Shown here: positions 11,101-23,300 of the stretch, piece after piece
Layout of the letters: each line of letters begins with the position of its first letter
Numbering within the stretch: position 1 is the stretch's first letter
Position numbers and translations under genes: made by a program
Notes under the pieces: model-generated
What the model was told of the DNA's origin: nothing
Seen by the model: only the letters and a program-made list of their open reading frames with translations
The model's database searches: none
Assembly: GCA_963971285.1 (NCBI GenBank)
Contig: OZ020246.1
Span: 22,938,455-23,002,454 of the forward strand
Direction of reading: 5' to 3'
Length of the DNA: 64,000 nucleotides
Source: Astropecten irregularis
Taxonomy: Eukaryota > Echinodermata > Asteroidea > Paxillosida > Astropectinidae

Positions 11101-14100
11101 CCTCGAAATTTGCGAACATCATATCTATAAATCGAAAAACATTTTGCTCATGCGCAGAGCTGATCCAATCAGGGGCCTTCATTAATACACGGGTTTACAC
11201 TTCGAGAAGTGCGCATGCGTGAAACTGCCTCGTTTTGAAGCTGTGATCAAAACCGCCGACGTGTAAACCCGTGTATTGTGATTTCTCATTACACGGGTTT
11301 ACACTTCGAAAAGTGCGCATGCGTGAAAGCGCCTCGTTTTGAAGTTGCGATCAAAAGCTAAGATGGCCGCCGAAGTGTAAACCCGTGTATTCTAGTAAAA
11401 AAAATTGCTAAAATCCGTCCGCAGAGCTCATTAATAAAAGTTAAGCACTCAATATATTCTTATAAATAAGAGAGGTGTGAGAGCTATGAAAATAAAGGAT
11501 TGCAGAAATGTGGCACTGGACCACCTGCCTGGACTCCTGGGCTTCCATTTATGACTATTTTTGATGCAATTGGGTGAGAAAGTGGCTGTATTTCAGCCGC
11601 TTTGCAGAGGGATGTTTTTTTGAAAATGGTTTCTTTGACTGGAGTGATCCATACCTTGTTTTAGGGATGGTCGGCTGCGAATGAGTAGGCCTATATCTCA
11701 AAAATTCAATGGCCACCCCACCATAAAATGAAAATAAAATAAAAGGTGACATGTTCATTATCATTTTTCTGTGCAACTTCAACACCTGTGAGAGTTCTGT
11801 TAAATGATTTTTGAAGTTTGAGGATTTGTCACTGTTGTTTATGGGAGTTAATTTACTTGGGTGCAACCGTATTCAAAGCTCGCTCGGCTACGGCTCAGGC
11901 TCCGGGATCTCTGTCATCCATATGGTGAAAATATAGGTTGTGGTTTTACGTTGAAGCTGAAGCTCTGTTTTCTATTTCAAACCAGAGAATCTACTTCCAT
12001 ACCACAGCCAAAAGTTTGTATTTTGCCTTTTTTTTTTAGAATAGATTTACGAAATGGAGACAGAGTCGGAGCCTGAGCCGGAGCCGGGCTTTGATAATGC
12101 CTCAGATGTCCCTTTACATGTTGGTGTATTGAATGACAAATGGCAATAATATAGCAGCTACACGCTCCCTGAAGAAAAGATGGATCCAATCTATTGCAGT
12201 AAAAATAAGACTTTTCTCTTGACTGGTGTTTAAATGGTTTCCGTTTCGAGAAGGCAGTGAGTCAGTGGGTGTTACATTGGTGTATAGATCAATACTTGTC
12301 TGTGCAAATACACTAGCGTATGAGAATATGAATATACACTAAGTTGTTCCAAGCAATACACATGTCTGTTTTGTTACGGGCTTGTAGATTATTTACTATC
12401 TCATTTTTATTTAAGAAAGAAACAAGATGCTTCTTTATATAGTTTTCAAACTAAAATTTAAGCTTAACTCTTTGAAAATGAAGCGATGTCACGCGATCAT
12501 GGCGATGGGTTAGATTTTACCTCAAGAACGGTGCGGATATGAAACACAATTTTATTTTACCAAAAAAAAAATAATAACGACGCTAAATATCGGCAGAATA
12601 CCAACTCTCAGGTGAGAAATGTATAAAAAAAACAACAACAATTTATTTATCATCATACATTATACAAATATGTAATTGAAAATGAAGTGCGTGTACTTCA
12701 TGACATAAAATGACTCTGGAGTCGAAGTTTACATTCGTTCTTTTAATTGGGTAACGAGTCATCGAGGGTTTACTGTGCTATTAAGAAAAACTTTAACGAA
12801 ACAACAGAAATACATCAACGACAACAGATCAAGTTTACAAAACATAAACCAAAAAACAAAACAGTAAGAGGGGCAGGATTTCAAAATCATTTTCAGAAAT
12901 AATAAGCACTATTGTTATTACGCTAGGAAAAGCAAACTAGTACGCAAAAGACACTATACGCTATTTCATTGCGAATTACGAAAAGACTTAGTTTACGGAA
13001 AGAAATTGAACGATAAGGCCTTGGTGGCGTGTTCCTATCTAGTTGTACCAAGGCCGAGCACCGCCGTTGCGCCATCGCTGATCAATTAAAACGTGCGAGC
13101 GATAACAATGCAACCATTGTTGTGGAACCTACTTTATCCTGCAGTTACTGTGTATGCAGATTTGATTCTAAGGTAGAAACCAAAGACCTGTAATGATCAT
13201 TACCTTAAATTGCCCTGCCATGCACCATGAAGCAAAATGCATTTCACTTCAGTAATGAGTCTCATTATTGTCGTTTTGTAAACACCGTCTTATCATGAAG
13301 AGAAGAGCAACCACATAAATAAACCCCTTAAGAAGCATGATAACTTAGAAACAAATCAAAACAAAAAATACTACATACTGAAATGGTTCTTATGGCAGTC
13401 TACGGACAATACTTGAACCAATAGCAGATCGTGTGGTCTCCTGATTACCTTTCGGTGAAATTCAGTATTCAGATAACCATTTATTTCATACTTCTCAATG
13501 AAATGAAATAAAGTACAGCAGATCGCATAGTTATTGGAAAATAAATATTGAAAATACAGTTTGTATAGCAAAGAAAGAAAAAACAAACAGATAAAGGATA
13601 AATATAATGACATATGTGAACATTGAGAATGTGGAAGTATGAGGCCGTCGTAATAAGCAGAGCACACAGCCTAAAACAATAAACAAGAACAATGGACAGA
13701 GACAAGAATACAGATGAGGACAGACAGGAAGACAAGACAAACAAAGGGGATTGAACAAACTATTAACCGTTGTTGTTAACAAATTCAAATACAAAAATGA
13801 CTAATGCAAATAATATACAAGAATATCAATTAAAATAACTGCAAATAATATCAAGTTGAAATAAGTTGAAAATAAGAAAAAGAAAAGGAACAATTAGATT
13901 GCAAAACTAACCCGAATACAGAAACAGTTCTTGTGGCAAAAAGACTTGACAATGAATGGCAGATTTTGTGGTCTCATCATCAAGGTGGAATATATAAAGT
14001 AAGAAATTTTGAACGATTTGGTGGCGTGTTTCTACCTAGCCACGCACCAAAGCCGAGCATCGCCATGGCGCCATCGTGATCAATGAAAGCTTTAACGATG

Positions 14101-16738
14101 CAACCATTAGTGGGATCTTCCTTTTTTTCTGCAGTTACTGTGGCTGCAGATTTTGATTCTGAAGTAGAAACCAAAGACATGAAAGATTTTTCCTTAAATC
14201 ACCATGCACTCGATGAAAAATAAATTGCATCTCGGTGAAATTTTCTTCAGTAATGAAATGTTCATATAACTATCCTTTCATTAGGTAGCGAAAACATTCA
14301 GTAAGAATCTTTAACATTCATTGTCCAGTCTGAGTCCTAACGAATCATACTTTTAAATTGTCATAATGAACTAATATTTGTGTCAAATTCTCTCTGATAC
14401 TCGATAAAACTCGTTTTTTTAATGTGATCACTGATTCTGAGAACTATTGTTAAAGGTTACTTTAACGCTTCCCAATTTCCAAATCAACATCACATGTAGG
14501 TCTATGTAATTAGAGCCCGTGCGTATGTTTTGTCTTGTGATTGGTGTACAGCACGTCACGTGACATGTATAATTCCTACTAGAAAGTAGCCTTGTTCCCT
14601 GCCCAAAGAGGACTAGAATCCTATAATTTACAGACAATAGTCGGGAGCTTCTTCATGGGTCTGGGAACCAGACTAACTAGAAAGGTGCACAAACGGCGAC
14701 GTACTAAACCTATTAAAAAATGCACCGTTCAGAACCAAAGTATATTGTACCGGGGGCACGGTACCCGTGTACAACATTTAGTAACACACCTATTTTTACA
14801 TGCACTATACCCATAGCAACCGATGTACTATACCATATAGCAACCATTGTACCATACCAAAACACTGTCTTATCACGCCAAGGAAAGCAACCACATAAAA
14901 AGCCCACAAAACAACTCAGAATAAGCCACAAAATGCTACATTCTATAATGGATTGCAAATTGCGATAAAAACATTCAATTAATAGCAGATTCTGTGGTCT
15001 CATCGTCAGCTTTAGTTGGAATATAATTATGCAAAATAGGAGTAAGAAATTGAACGATTGGGATGCGTGTTTCTAAATATAGCCATGTACCAAGGCTGAG
15101 CAACGCCGTGGCGCCATCGTGATCAATAAAAACGTGCGACCGACTATAACAATGCGACCAGAGACGTATATGATTATTGCCTGAAAATTTCTCCTCCATG
15201 CACTTGATGAAATCAAAATGCATATCACAAGTACGTGAATTTTCCTTCAGAAATAAAAAAAAAGTGGTATTGCTGTTATTTCAAAGTCACCATCTTATCA
15301 AGCAAGGAATGTAACCGTGAAGAAAACCCACAAAATGAGAAAAAAACCCCATAATTTCATAAGAAGTTGAGATTTCCTTCGGAAGTAGAATAGTCGTATA
15401 ACTGTCATTGTACCAGGTGGTAGTGCGAAGGTTCGGTAAGAATCTAAAATATTCATTGTCGTGTTTCTGTCTAACGCTTTATCTATCATGTTCGTGCTAG
15501 AACTCATATTCAGGTGAAATTCTCTCTGATACTCGATAAAACTGCATTTTCAAATGAATTTTGTTTTTGAAAATCACAAAAGCTGATTTTGATTGTTACG
15601 ATAGAACACAAAGGCAACGTTAAACATAAACAAAACTAAAACAAACAGTAGATAAATACACATAGTTATTTTGTTTGTTTTTAGAAAACGTGAACACCGA
15701 TTTTGAGGGAATTTTGAAAGGTTGTACACATTTGTAAAATAATAAATGATTGAAATGAACGAATTCATTTGCAAAAACAGATAACTCCTTTGTTGAAAAA
15801 TTTACATTATCATCAAGGATGCTCCTATTTTTTTTTATTGAAGGATACACCAATACATTCTTTTTTTGTCATTTTCTGTACTTTTGATAATTTTGCAATA
15901 AATTAATAAGTTTCATATGTTCAAATGTACGCGGTTTCAATGGATAATAAAATGTAAAGCATGATAAAGTTAATTTTTTCATAAATGGTGTAATCTGTTT
16001 TTGCAAATGAACTGTTCGATTGTTCTCTTAAAAAAAAATACGTGAACAATAATGTAATATTGAATCTCTGTAATAAATATGCAGGTGTTCACTAGTGCTG
16101 CACACACAAAAATTACACCATGCCTCAAAATTTTCCTCAATTTTCAGTTATTATCTTATCCTTGATAAAACAGCTAATTGTATTTCCATTGTTATCATTT
16201 ACTTTGTTTTGACACTTGATAGTAGGCCTACCGTCATTACTGACTTGCCCATGGTAAAAAACAGGATCAAACCTAAATGTAAGGTTAAAAGGTAAACCTT
16301 AACCTAAAAGGTTACAGGAAACTATACACACATAGTCTGATGCAACATGTACAGAAATATCACAATTGTGACAAGTTTATATCAATATTTCAATCAAGCC
16401 ACAAGAATTGTTTTAATTTTATGACAATGCATACGAGGATTATTTAAGATCGCCTGGATGTTATTTGGGTAGTTACGCTAGTTTTTCCTATGGAATATTG
16501 TATTTCATGCGAATGTTTTTTCAATTCGCAGGTTATAATTAAATTAGGATTTGAGGTAAATATCTATGAGCGGCCACCATTTGTCGATCATGCTAGCGAG
16601 TTGAGCTGAAAATGTGCAAATCAGCTGAAAACTTCAGGCCCAGCCGATCCGATCAGTAGTTGTAGTCCTATATCATTATGGTTTTGACTTACCGTACGTG
16701 GCAGCCAGCAGCATCATCAGAGCTAAACGCAGACTCAT
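8160..16738 (-). CDS. Array gene 1: secreted Ser/Thr-repeat protein with 32 SEATST motifs (4 exons)
   Basis: Exons are 16738-16693, 10649-10500, 10246-8939 and 8413-8160 (stop TAG at 8162-8160), all joined in phase 1 with GT-AG ends, giving 585 residues. Exon 1 encodes the signal peptide MSLRLALMMLLAATY and ends at gtaagt. Exon 2 gives a charged 50-residue segment (VKSVSGMKMRTLYKG to REDRCPRSREE). Exon 3 is a mucin-like tract of 12-residue units (SEATSTGAISST; variants GGI, DAI, GVI), then a globular part (DVACETIITEA, ALERLEFTVNNTG). Exon 4 carries two Cys, the core RISVILTSNEIQVLQEG and the end SEWRFYAPCY. The order of EFTV, the I.V strand and SEWRF recalls the FAMeT (Methyltransf_FA) beta-sandwich; that is an inference. 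It is predicted to be extracellular, heavily O-glycosylated and of unknown function. The same model works in three paralogs. Confidence 0.8.
9112..10246 (-). repeat. 36-bp coding minisatellite in exon 3 of gene 1 (about 31.5 units)
   Basis: It is a perfectly phased 36-bp array with few substitutions, mostly in one codon pair (GAI/GGI/DAI/GVI). Because 36 is a multiple of 3, all units stay in frame and the antisense strand is open too. Each unit contains tctacttcag followed by aagcgacatc, the same junction as the real 3' splice site of exon 3. Paralogs carry 1, 4 and 0 additional whole units (genes 2, 4 and 3). Confidence 0.95.
11187..11388. mobile_element. Two adjacent small MITEs in the same orientation, ends acacgggtttacacttcg
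   Basis: Units 11187-11274 and 11291-11388 each begin acacgggtttacacttcg and end in the inverse (gtgtaaacccgtgt), with the interior aagtgcgcatgcgtgaaa. The same pair sits at 62343-62552 in gene 4, so it was present before that duplication. It lies in intron 1 of gene 1. Confidence 0.8.
11885..12086. mobile_element. MITE with GC-rich inverted ends (cggctacggctcaggctccg)
   Basis: The left end cggctacggctcaggctccg followed by ggatctctgtc is mirrored by gacagagtcggagcctgagc followed by cggagccg. The orthologous insertion is at 62584-62782 in gene 4, so it predates that duplication. Confidence 0.75.
12100..12990. other. Intron 1 of gene 1, no further gene seen
   Basis: This AT-rich stretch aligns almost base for base with 63210-64000 in gene 4 (for example gtctgttttgttacgggctt and acggtgcggatatgaaacac). 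I see no open frame or RNA gene; the similarity reflects block duplication. Confidence 0.6.
12990..15560. repeat. About 1-kb imperfect tandem repeats in intron 1 of gene 1 (about 2.5 units)
   Basis: A module around gaacgatt, ggcgtgttt, ccgagc, gcgccatcg and gatcaat recurs at about 13010, 14010 and 15050. It is accompanied each time by a downstream module (agcaaccacataa at about 13307 and 14887) and by agcagat followed by gtggtctc (about 13424, 13951 and 14985). The units are well diverged, so the tandem duplication is old. Confidence 0.7.
14036..14158 (-). CDS. Possible 123-nt cassette exon in intron 1 of gene 1 (uncertain)
   Basis: Read on the minus strand, tttctacttcag is followed by a 123-nt open segment and then the donor gtagaa. 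It is phase 1 at both ends, like every exon of this gene, so inclusion would keep the frame. It would encode 41 residues including ESKSAATVTAEKKEDPTNG and FIDHDGAMAMLGFGAWL. Its first bases resemble the exon 3 junction (TSES versus TSEA). The equivalent segment near 13150 has a stop and the one near 15150 lacks the acceptor. It may be a dead or alternative exon; no transcript evidence is available. Confidence 0.3.
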
Positions 16739-16783
16739 AGTGACACCTTTATTCTATCCCTCTACCGCCTTGCTCTGAATTCT

Positions 16784-16808
16784 TGAGGTCAGATGAAGGA
16801 ATTATATT
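16784..16808 (-). promoter_or_regulatory. Core promoter of gene 1: TATA-like box with degenerate CRE
   Basis: On the minus strand aatataat (16808-16801) lies about 65 bases upstream of the ATG and is followed by tgacctca (16791-16784). Genes 2 and 3 have the perfect palindrome tgacgtca at the same place. Conservation between three copies supports the TATA-like box; the transcription start is inferred to lie near 16770. Confidence 0.5.
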
Positions 16809-19800
16809 CTGAACTTGAATTACTCTTAGTATGGTTGGCCTCAAATATTCACTAGAGAATCATCAGTGTCGATGTATCATTGCAACTTGTCCAACTGAAG
16901 AACCACCGGCAAAGCTAAATGAATCCGTATGGGGTTTCGTTTTCTCCGCTGCGTCAGCGGAGCTGGAGGCAGGCGCGCTTTGTTATTCTCATGTTTCCAA
17001 GCAACGCATCCGTTACCAAGGCAGCACTGTTTAGGACTGGATTCTTTTGTTGTTTTTGTTTTGGTATTTTCGTGCTGGATCAGACTGACATCAAAACTAA
17101 AACATCTGATAAAGTGACTTCAAATCGATGTAATGAAATAAGTAATCCAGGCAAATGTTTATGTGATAATGTAAAATCAAACAGAACATTTTTTTTTCAA
17201 GAATTTTGAGGAAAAATCCTGCGCATTAAAAGTGAAATAAAATAATTATAATAAATTATGATGATATAAGTGCAGTATCACGGTGTAATAAGAGGCAATG
17301 TTGCATGGTATACGGCATATACAATGACTAACAATAGTGACAATACCTCTGTTGATATTTCAGTCATGCTGTAATAAATAGAAACTGATTTTAGGAGACA
17401 TAAAGACAAAGCAGACAGAACAGATACCACGAGAGACGTCAAACATGGTGTTACATGCAGCGCGAATGGAAACAGCGAATGCCATGCTGTCACAAGACGT
17501 CCGGGTACCAGCTAATGCATTTCGATGATTAGAGTTGTTTCTCGATGGTAGCCACGTATATACGTGGAAACACATAGTCAATATACACGTGGTGCTGAAA
17601 TGAAGGGGAGATAAACGAAAAGCATAATGGCGGAATAATGGAACACCAAGATGATGACGTGTTCCTGTACATAAGAGGTTCCACCAATACAATCATTGTT
17701 ATTATTATTTTCAACGCGGAGGTATGCCCACCATGGAACCGTTCGTATGGATAAATGTTTCAAAAATTATAATAAATTGATTCTTCGTCTAGACTATGCA
17801 GATTGATTTTTGTTCAACAAATTATCCTACCCATCTTATGCGGCTATTTTTGTCATTAAAACTTCCCTAATCAAGGGAGAGCAGTAGGAAATTACCATGC
17901 AAAAGAATAACTATAACTCTATCTCGTTCATTATTTTGTGGTAACAGGTACTTTATTTCTCCATATTGCAGTTCAATTATTCAATACTCTGATCAGTTAC
18001 ATTCTTGCACAGTATTACATCTTCATAACCCATCTCGCATTTCAAAATAATTCCTCGATCGAGGAATATAAACACATCTTTGACAAATACATAAGCTCAG
18101 TTTGTTCAGAAAAAGCTGTTTCGTTACTTAACACAAATTGGTAAGACTTTTTTGTGTTATAATATATTTGCCAATTCCATTTGTTTGTTACTGTCTCTCC
18201 GTAGCATTCATTTGATTGTACATTTTAATTATATCATTTGAATCCATCGCGTCAATTTAACCAGCAATTATAACACCTCATCTTTCCCTCACTCATAATC
18301 CCCTTGTTCACTGTACCATTACCGCTTTTCAAAGATTCGCAAAATACTTCTAGCAGAAGAAAGGAAAAGGTGAAAATATATAAATTCAAGACGTGACTTG
18401 ATAATACCTTTATCGTGCAACATTTGGATAACATTTATATTATTCTGCCTACTTAAACGAATTCAACAAACTCAGAAAATATCTCATTATTTCCTTTGAA
18501 ACGTCAGAGAAAATGTGAATCTATGCAATATTGGTCATTTCTATGAAGCCTCACAAAAACTATTACCGTCCGTAGCAACGACTCATGATTACACCAGCAA
18601 CTATCAAAGATATTCTTCAGTAATCCATATTTATATAAATATTATTAATGATAATAAACAAAAAGAAATTTCATTGAAATAATCCATCTCGGCATGTAAA
18701 GGTCCATGGTTATGAGTAAAAGTTTGACAGATTTGCCGATCATTTACAACGTGACACTGCAACTTCAAGTTGCATTAAACCTCATGTAACATACTGATGT
18801 CTAAAAGTGCTTCTCTTAAATCGGGTAAGTGAACTTTCCTTTCAAAGAAATCAAAATTGAAATATTCTAAAAACATGAAATAGATAAATGCTTAAATGAA
18901 AATCGATAATTTCTCTATTTCCCTGTTTACCAACATAACAGGTTGTATGTCACTAACATTATGTAACACTTATTTCCAGTTTGGTCTTTGGTTGTTTATA
19001 TGTGTTAGTTTTCTTTATTGTTTTATTCTTTCGAAATTCTCATCTAAATCTACCAACAAATACACGAGCTTTAAAATATTCTTTAAAAGGTTAAAATTAC
19101 AATGAACACGGGTTGAATCATAATAATTTTACAATAGCTACATCGAACCCAGTGTGTATTCCTGTAAAGACCCAAATGAAATTTTGTTTAAAATAAATTT
19201 AATTAAATCAAATGTTGTTTCCTTTCCTTTTACGTTTTCTCACAATCTTAGCGTAAGATCCGTGTATATGGCAGAGGAATCACAAGGCAACAATATATAC
19301 ATGTTTACAGTTTTACCCCAAAACATTTCTTTAAATGTCATATCGTGTGTGTGAACTTTGTTTCTACAAATAAGGAATACATATTGAAATATTTTAATGC
19401 GAAAACATGACATGACTATTAATGAAAGAAACCATGAAATGATCATTTTGTCTTAGTCCCAGACTGTATGTCTCTACCATTATCAGCCTTTGTTTCTAAT
19501 TTATTTCCCTTTTAGTTAATGTTACTTGTTTTTTTCTTTGGAAATTCTAAAACTATAAATAAATAAATAAACGATGTTTAGAATATTCTTCAGACGTTTT
19601 ACTCACAATTAGCACAGGTTAATTCACAAGAACTGTACAAACGGCAATTTGAAGTAAATGAATGATATTTAAATGAGTGTATTAAAGTTATTAAAAGTTA
19701 TAAAGTTATTCACTTTTTCAAAACATCGGGAAAACCGTCAAGCTGAAAAATTCATTGTCAAGCTTTAATATACACAAACAGACAGTTTCACGTGTTAATG

Positions 19801-20030
19801 AATTATCCATTACACAATTTTCTACCATAATAATTTCTTTTTCATGTTCAAATGACAGAGTCACTAGCCGTCATTTGTTTCATCACAGCATAATAATATA
19901 AACAATGTTTAATCACCATGTAAAACAATGACTGGGTGAAGCCATTTATATCGAGTTATTCATCAAATGATTCAAGGGAATTTATAAATAACAATGGCAT
20001 ACCAATTGTGATAATGTTTATTATCTGACC
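16809..20030. other. Intergenic flank between genes 1 and 2; no gene seen
   Basis: The flank is shared with 28933-31960 and 55084-59710 (for example tgtggtaacaggtactttat at 17936, 29701 and 56923; ccatggttatgagta at 18704, 58034 and 58665). The short frame at 17938-18144 recurs in copy 3, but copy 2 is broken and no splice or codon constraint is visible. I treat it as duplicated non-coding spacer. The segment near 20000-20160 is the conserved 3' flank of gene 2 and may be part of its 3' UTR. Confidence 0.6.
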
Positions 20031-20341
20031 ATACTGGCTGAATTTTCCAGTAAACATTGTGCAGTGGAATGAGGTTCTTATCCTGATGATCAATGGATGT
20101 TAGCAACTACAGCTCCTTGGTATATGATGAAAACTCTGCCAATGTACCAATTAGTATTGTTCAACAATGAGGATACAAAATTAATGTACTTCTACCTCAG
20201 TGGTCAGTGAAATCTAATTTCGGTTGTCATATTATCAGTGTTAATACATTGGCATAATGATGGCGTTTTATTTACAGATCGCTACAAATAATATCAGTGC
20301 CAATGCCTTGGTGTATCCCACGTGTCTGAATGAGAATCAGA

Positions 20342-23300
20342 CTAATAGCAAATATGCCACTCTGTATCACTGTGTGAGTACACCTCAATTCTCCCGGTGT
20401 TATTCGCGTTGGTTGCATCCTGCATACTAACCACTGGTTCTTCACTTCCTTCTTTGAGGACCTGAATCTCATTGCTGGTGAGTATCACTGAGATGCGAAC
20501 GGCTTCCAAAATGGCGGCTCCATTGGATGTAGAATAGCCACATGAAGGATCGTTACATGTAATCTGAGGCCCCGAAGAGGACAACTCTTTCACCAAAAGA
20601 AAGGCAATCGAAAACTGAGTTAATGCACTTTATCTTTCCCCGGAAACGTCACAAACGGGTTTGTTTTGGTTTAAAACATTTTCACAGAACGGAAGAAATG
20701 AAACATTTCCGATCTGCATTGCTTGCTTAAATGTCTGTATATTAAAACAAACGGGTTAGGATGAAAGAGAGCTGTTACAGGACACAATCCATAATCCTCG
20801 TGATTTGTTTATTGTTTCCTGGATGGATTTCTGGGGTCAGTGATAAATTTCTGCATGCAACTATTTTCGACCTCCGCCATTCTTTAGCCTATTCATACCG
20901 GTTAAAACATTGTGCATAACTTTCAGGCAGAGTGCTTCTCAGGAACTCATTGTTTGTTTACTGCTGGAAATTCCCTTAATCCTATTAAGCCTCCAACTCA
21001 AATTCTATATTTGACCTGGGTGAAATTCATGCAGTTTGCTCGGGAATTGGCCTTTAAACACGCAATGAGAGGGCCTTTATTGGACAATTCCAGGGGGATA
21101 TACTCACCGATTATGTAAACGTTCATGCCACTGTAAGTGATGAGATCTATCCCAAAGAAACCTGCATTATTAACAGTGAACTCCAGTCTCTCAAGAGCAG
21201 ATGGGAATTCCCCTACTGCAGGATAAAGCACATAGTCATATGCTTCTGTGATGATAGTATCACACGCTACATCAGTGGCACTGGTTGATGTCGCTTCTGA
21301 AGTAGAGGAAATGGCACCAGTTGATGTCGCTTCTGAAGTAACGTAAACAAACGTACACATTATTTGTAAGATCATAAATGCTAAGCGGAATGTCCATGTC
21401 CATTTGGCGAATTTGCGAAAATCGAAGCCATACCACGGACAGCTCTGATAACAAAACAATATTGGAAAGATTCTGTCTTTCTTTTCCCCTTTTTTGATTG
21501 GGTAATGAGAGAGGTCATGCAGCCAAGTCAATTCTGTCGAACTGTATTGCTCTATGACATGAGGTCAAGTTTGCCCTTACCTTCCTCATCCCTTGACCCT
21601 GGGCATCGATCCTCCCTGGCTGGCATGGCTGATTTCAACCATTGACTCATGTCAAATTCCTCACCAGATGCCGGCGGTTGCACAGGACCTTTGTACAGAG
21701 TCCTTATCTTCTTCCCGGAAACTGACTTAACTGCAAATTCAAACACATGAAGAAGCATTCAATTTGACATTTCGACATGATTTGCAGGAAAAACAGACTG
21801 CCATCTGTATCAGCCGCAGAATGCCGATTCAATACAAACTATCGACTGAAGACAAACTGAATGGTTATATTCGTTGTGGAAATGCAGGTGGCAAAGACCA
21901 AAGACCAAAGACCAAAGACCAAAGACCAAAGACCAAAGACCAAAGACCAAAGACCAAAACACCTGCAAGGCGCGCAGGACTAATCAAGCACACAAAGCCA
22001 TCTCTACCCTCACTGGCATCAATTTACTCCTGGGTGGAGAGGAGCAGTATATAAGATAAAGGGTCTTGCACAAGTACTCAATACCCGTTAGCCCACGGCT
22101 GGATTCGAACCCACAATATGTAGATGGACCACAGGATCTTGAGTACGACATGTTAGACCACTAGGCCACGGCACTCCACAAACTAGGTGATGTCTATTTA
22201 ATAACACATGGAGACAAAACGTGCACAGGATTACCGCGACATCAGTGGTTGATTTCATTAAGTACAAATATTATTCTTAGATTAAGTTGCTAAGTGTGAT
22301 GTTAAAATAAAATATATGTTGATAATGACAAATTAATAGATAAGAGATTAATCTCAGTATTTCTTAAAATGGGTCCGGGCACGTTGCTTCGAGCGCTAGC
22401 GCAACTGTGGCGCCATTTTCATATGTATACACATTGAACGATCATTTTCATTTACAAAATAATGCAAGAGCACTGCAATTAAACAAAATGTACTACTATC
22501 TGATTAAGTTCAAATTCGCTATAATGGAATTGATTCAAATTTACAAAAATTGTTTTCTGCTGTGGAATTTTGATATATTTATTCCATAATTCAGTGTTGA
22601 GATATTTAAGTAGCACCTGATATATTTTAACAAATAACACTTAAAGAGCATTGCTATTAGCTCTTTATGGGGTCAAATAATTAACTCCCGCGCTGGTGCA
22701 AAACTAGCACATCAAGTACAGTCACTATACAAGCTGTTTTAATTGTGCCAAATAATGAATCTTTAAGTGCTATATTTAGCAATTTTATAGTGTACCGGAC
22801 AAAAAAAACACAAAATGTCAAAGGACTTATTCTTAAAATATTCTCAATTATTACGAAATGGTCCCTGCATTCACTACAGAATAGTTTAATGTCTCCGGAG
22901 ATAATTCCCATGTTAATCATATCTGTGCCTTTGAAGGCATGACAAAATGTATGGAAAACCGAAAATGAAATCTACCCTGCCAGCCTGCCAGCACTACGAT
23001 ACTGAATTCGTATCGTCAAATTGATGTTGAGCTTGATGCGTGAAATTTGCTTCGTTTTGGTGTCAAGGCTGTTTCATCCTCTCCAGGCAACCTACATCAA
23101 AATATGTTTGTTTGTTACTATGGCCACCGTGTCATCGGTGTGTCAAATCAATGGTACCACTATGCTGCTGGTTTTACACGTCCTGTTATGGATTTTTCAA
23201 ATCGTTCCAATATATCTCTGTGTTCTTTAGTCAGCTGAAAATGTCAAATTATAAACGCGGCAATACGTCCTATCTGGCAATACGTTTGACAACGTCCGTA

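Noticed and set aside
17938..18144. Small frame repeated near 56869-57054, possible small gene
   Set aside because: It is repeated only because the flank was duplicated; the gene 2 copy near 29700 is broken and the frame lengths differ.
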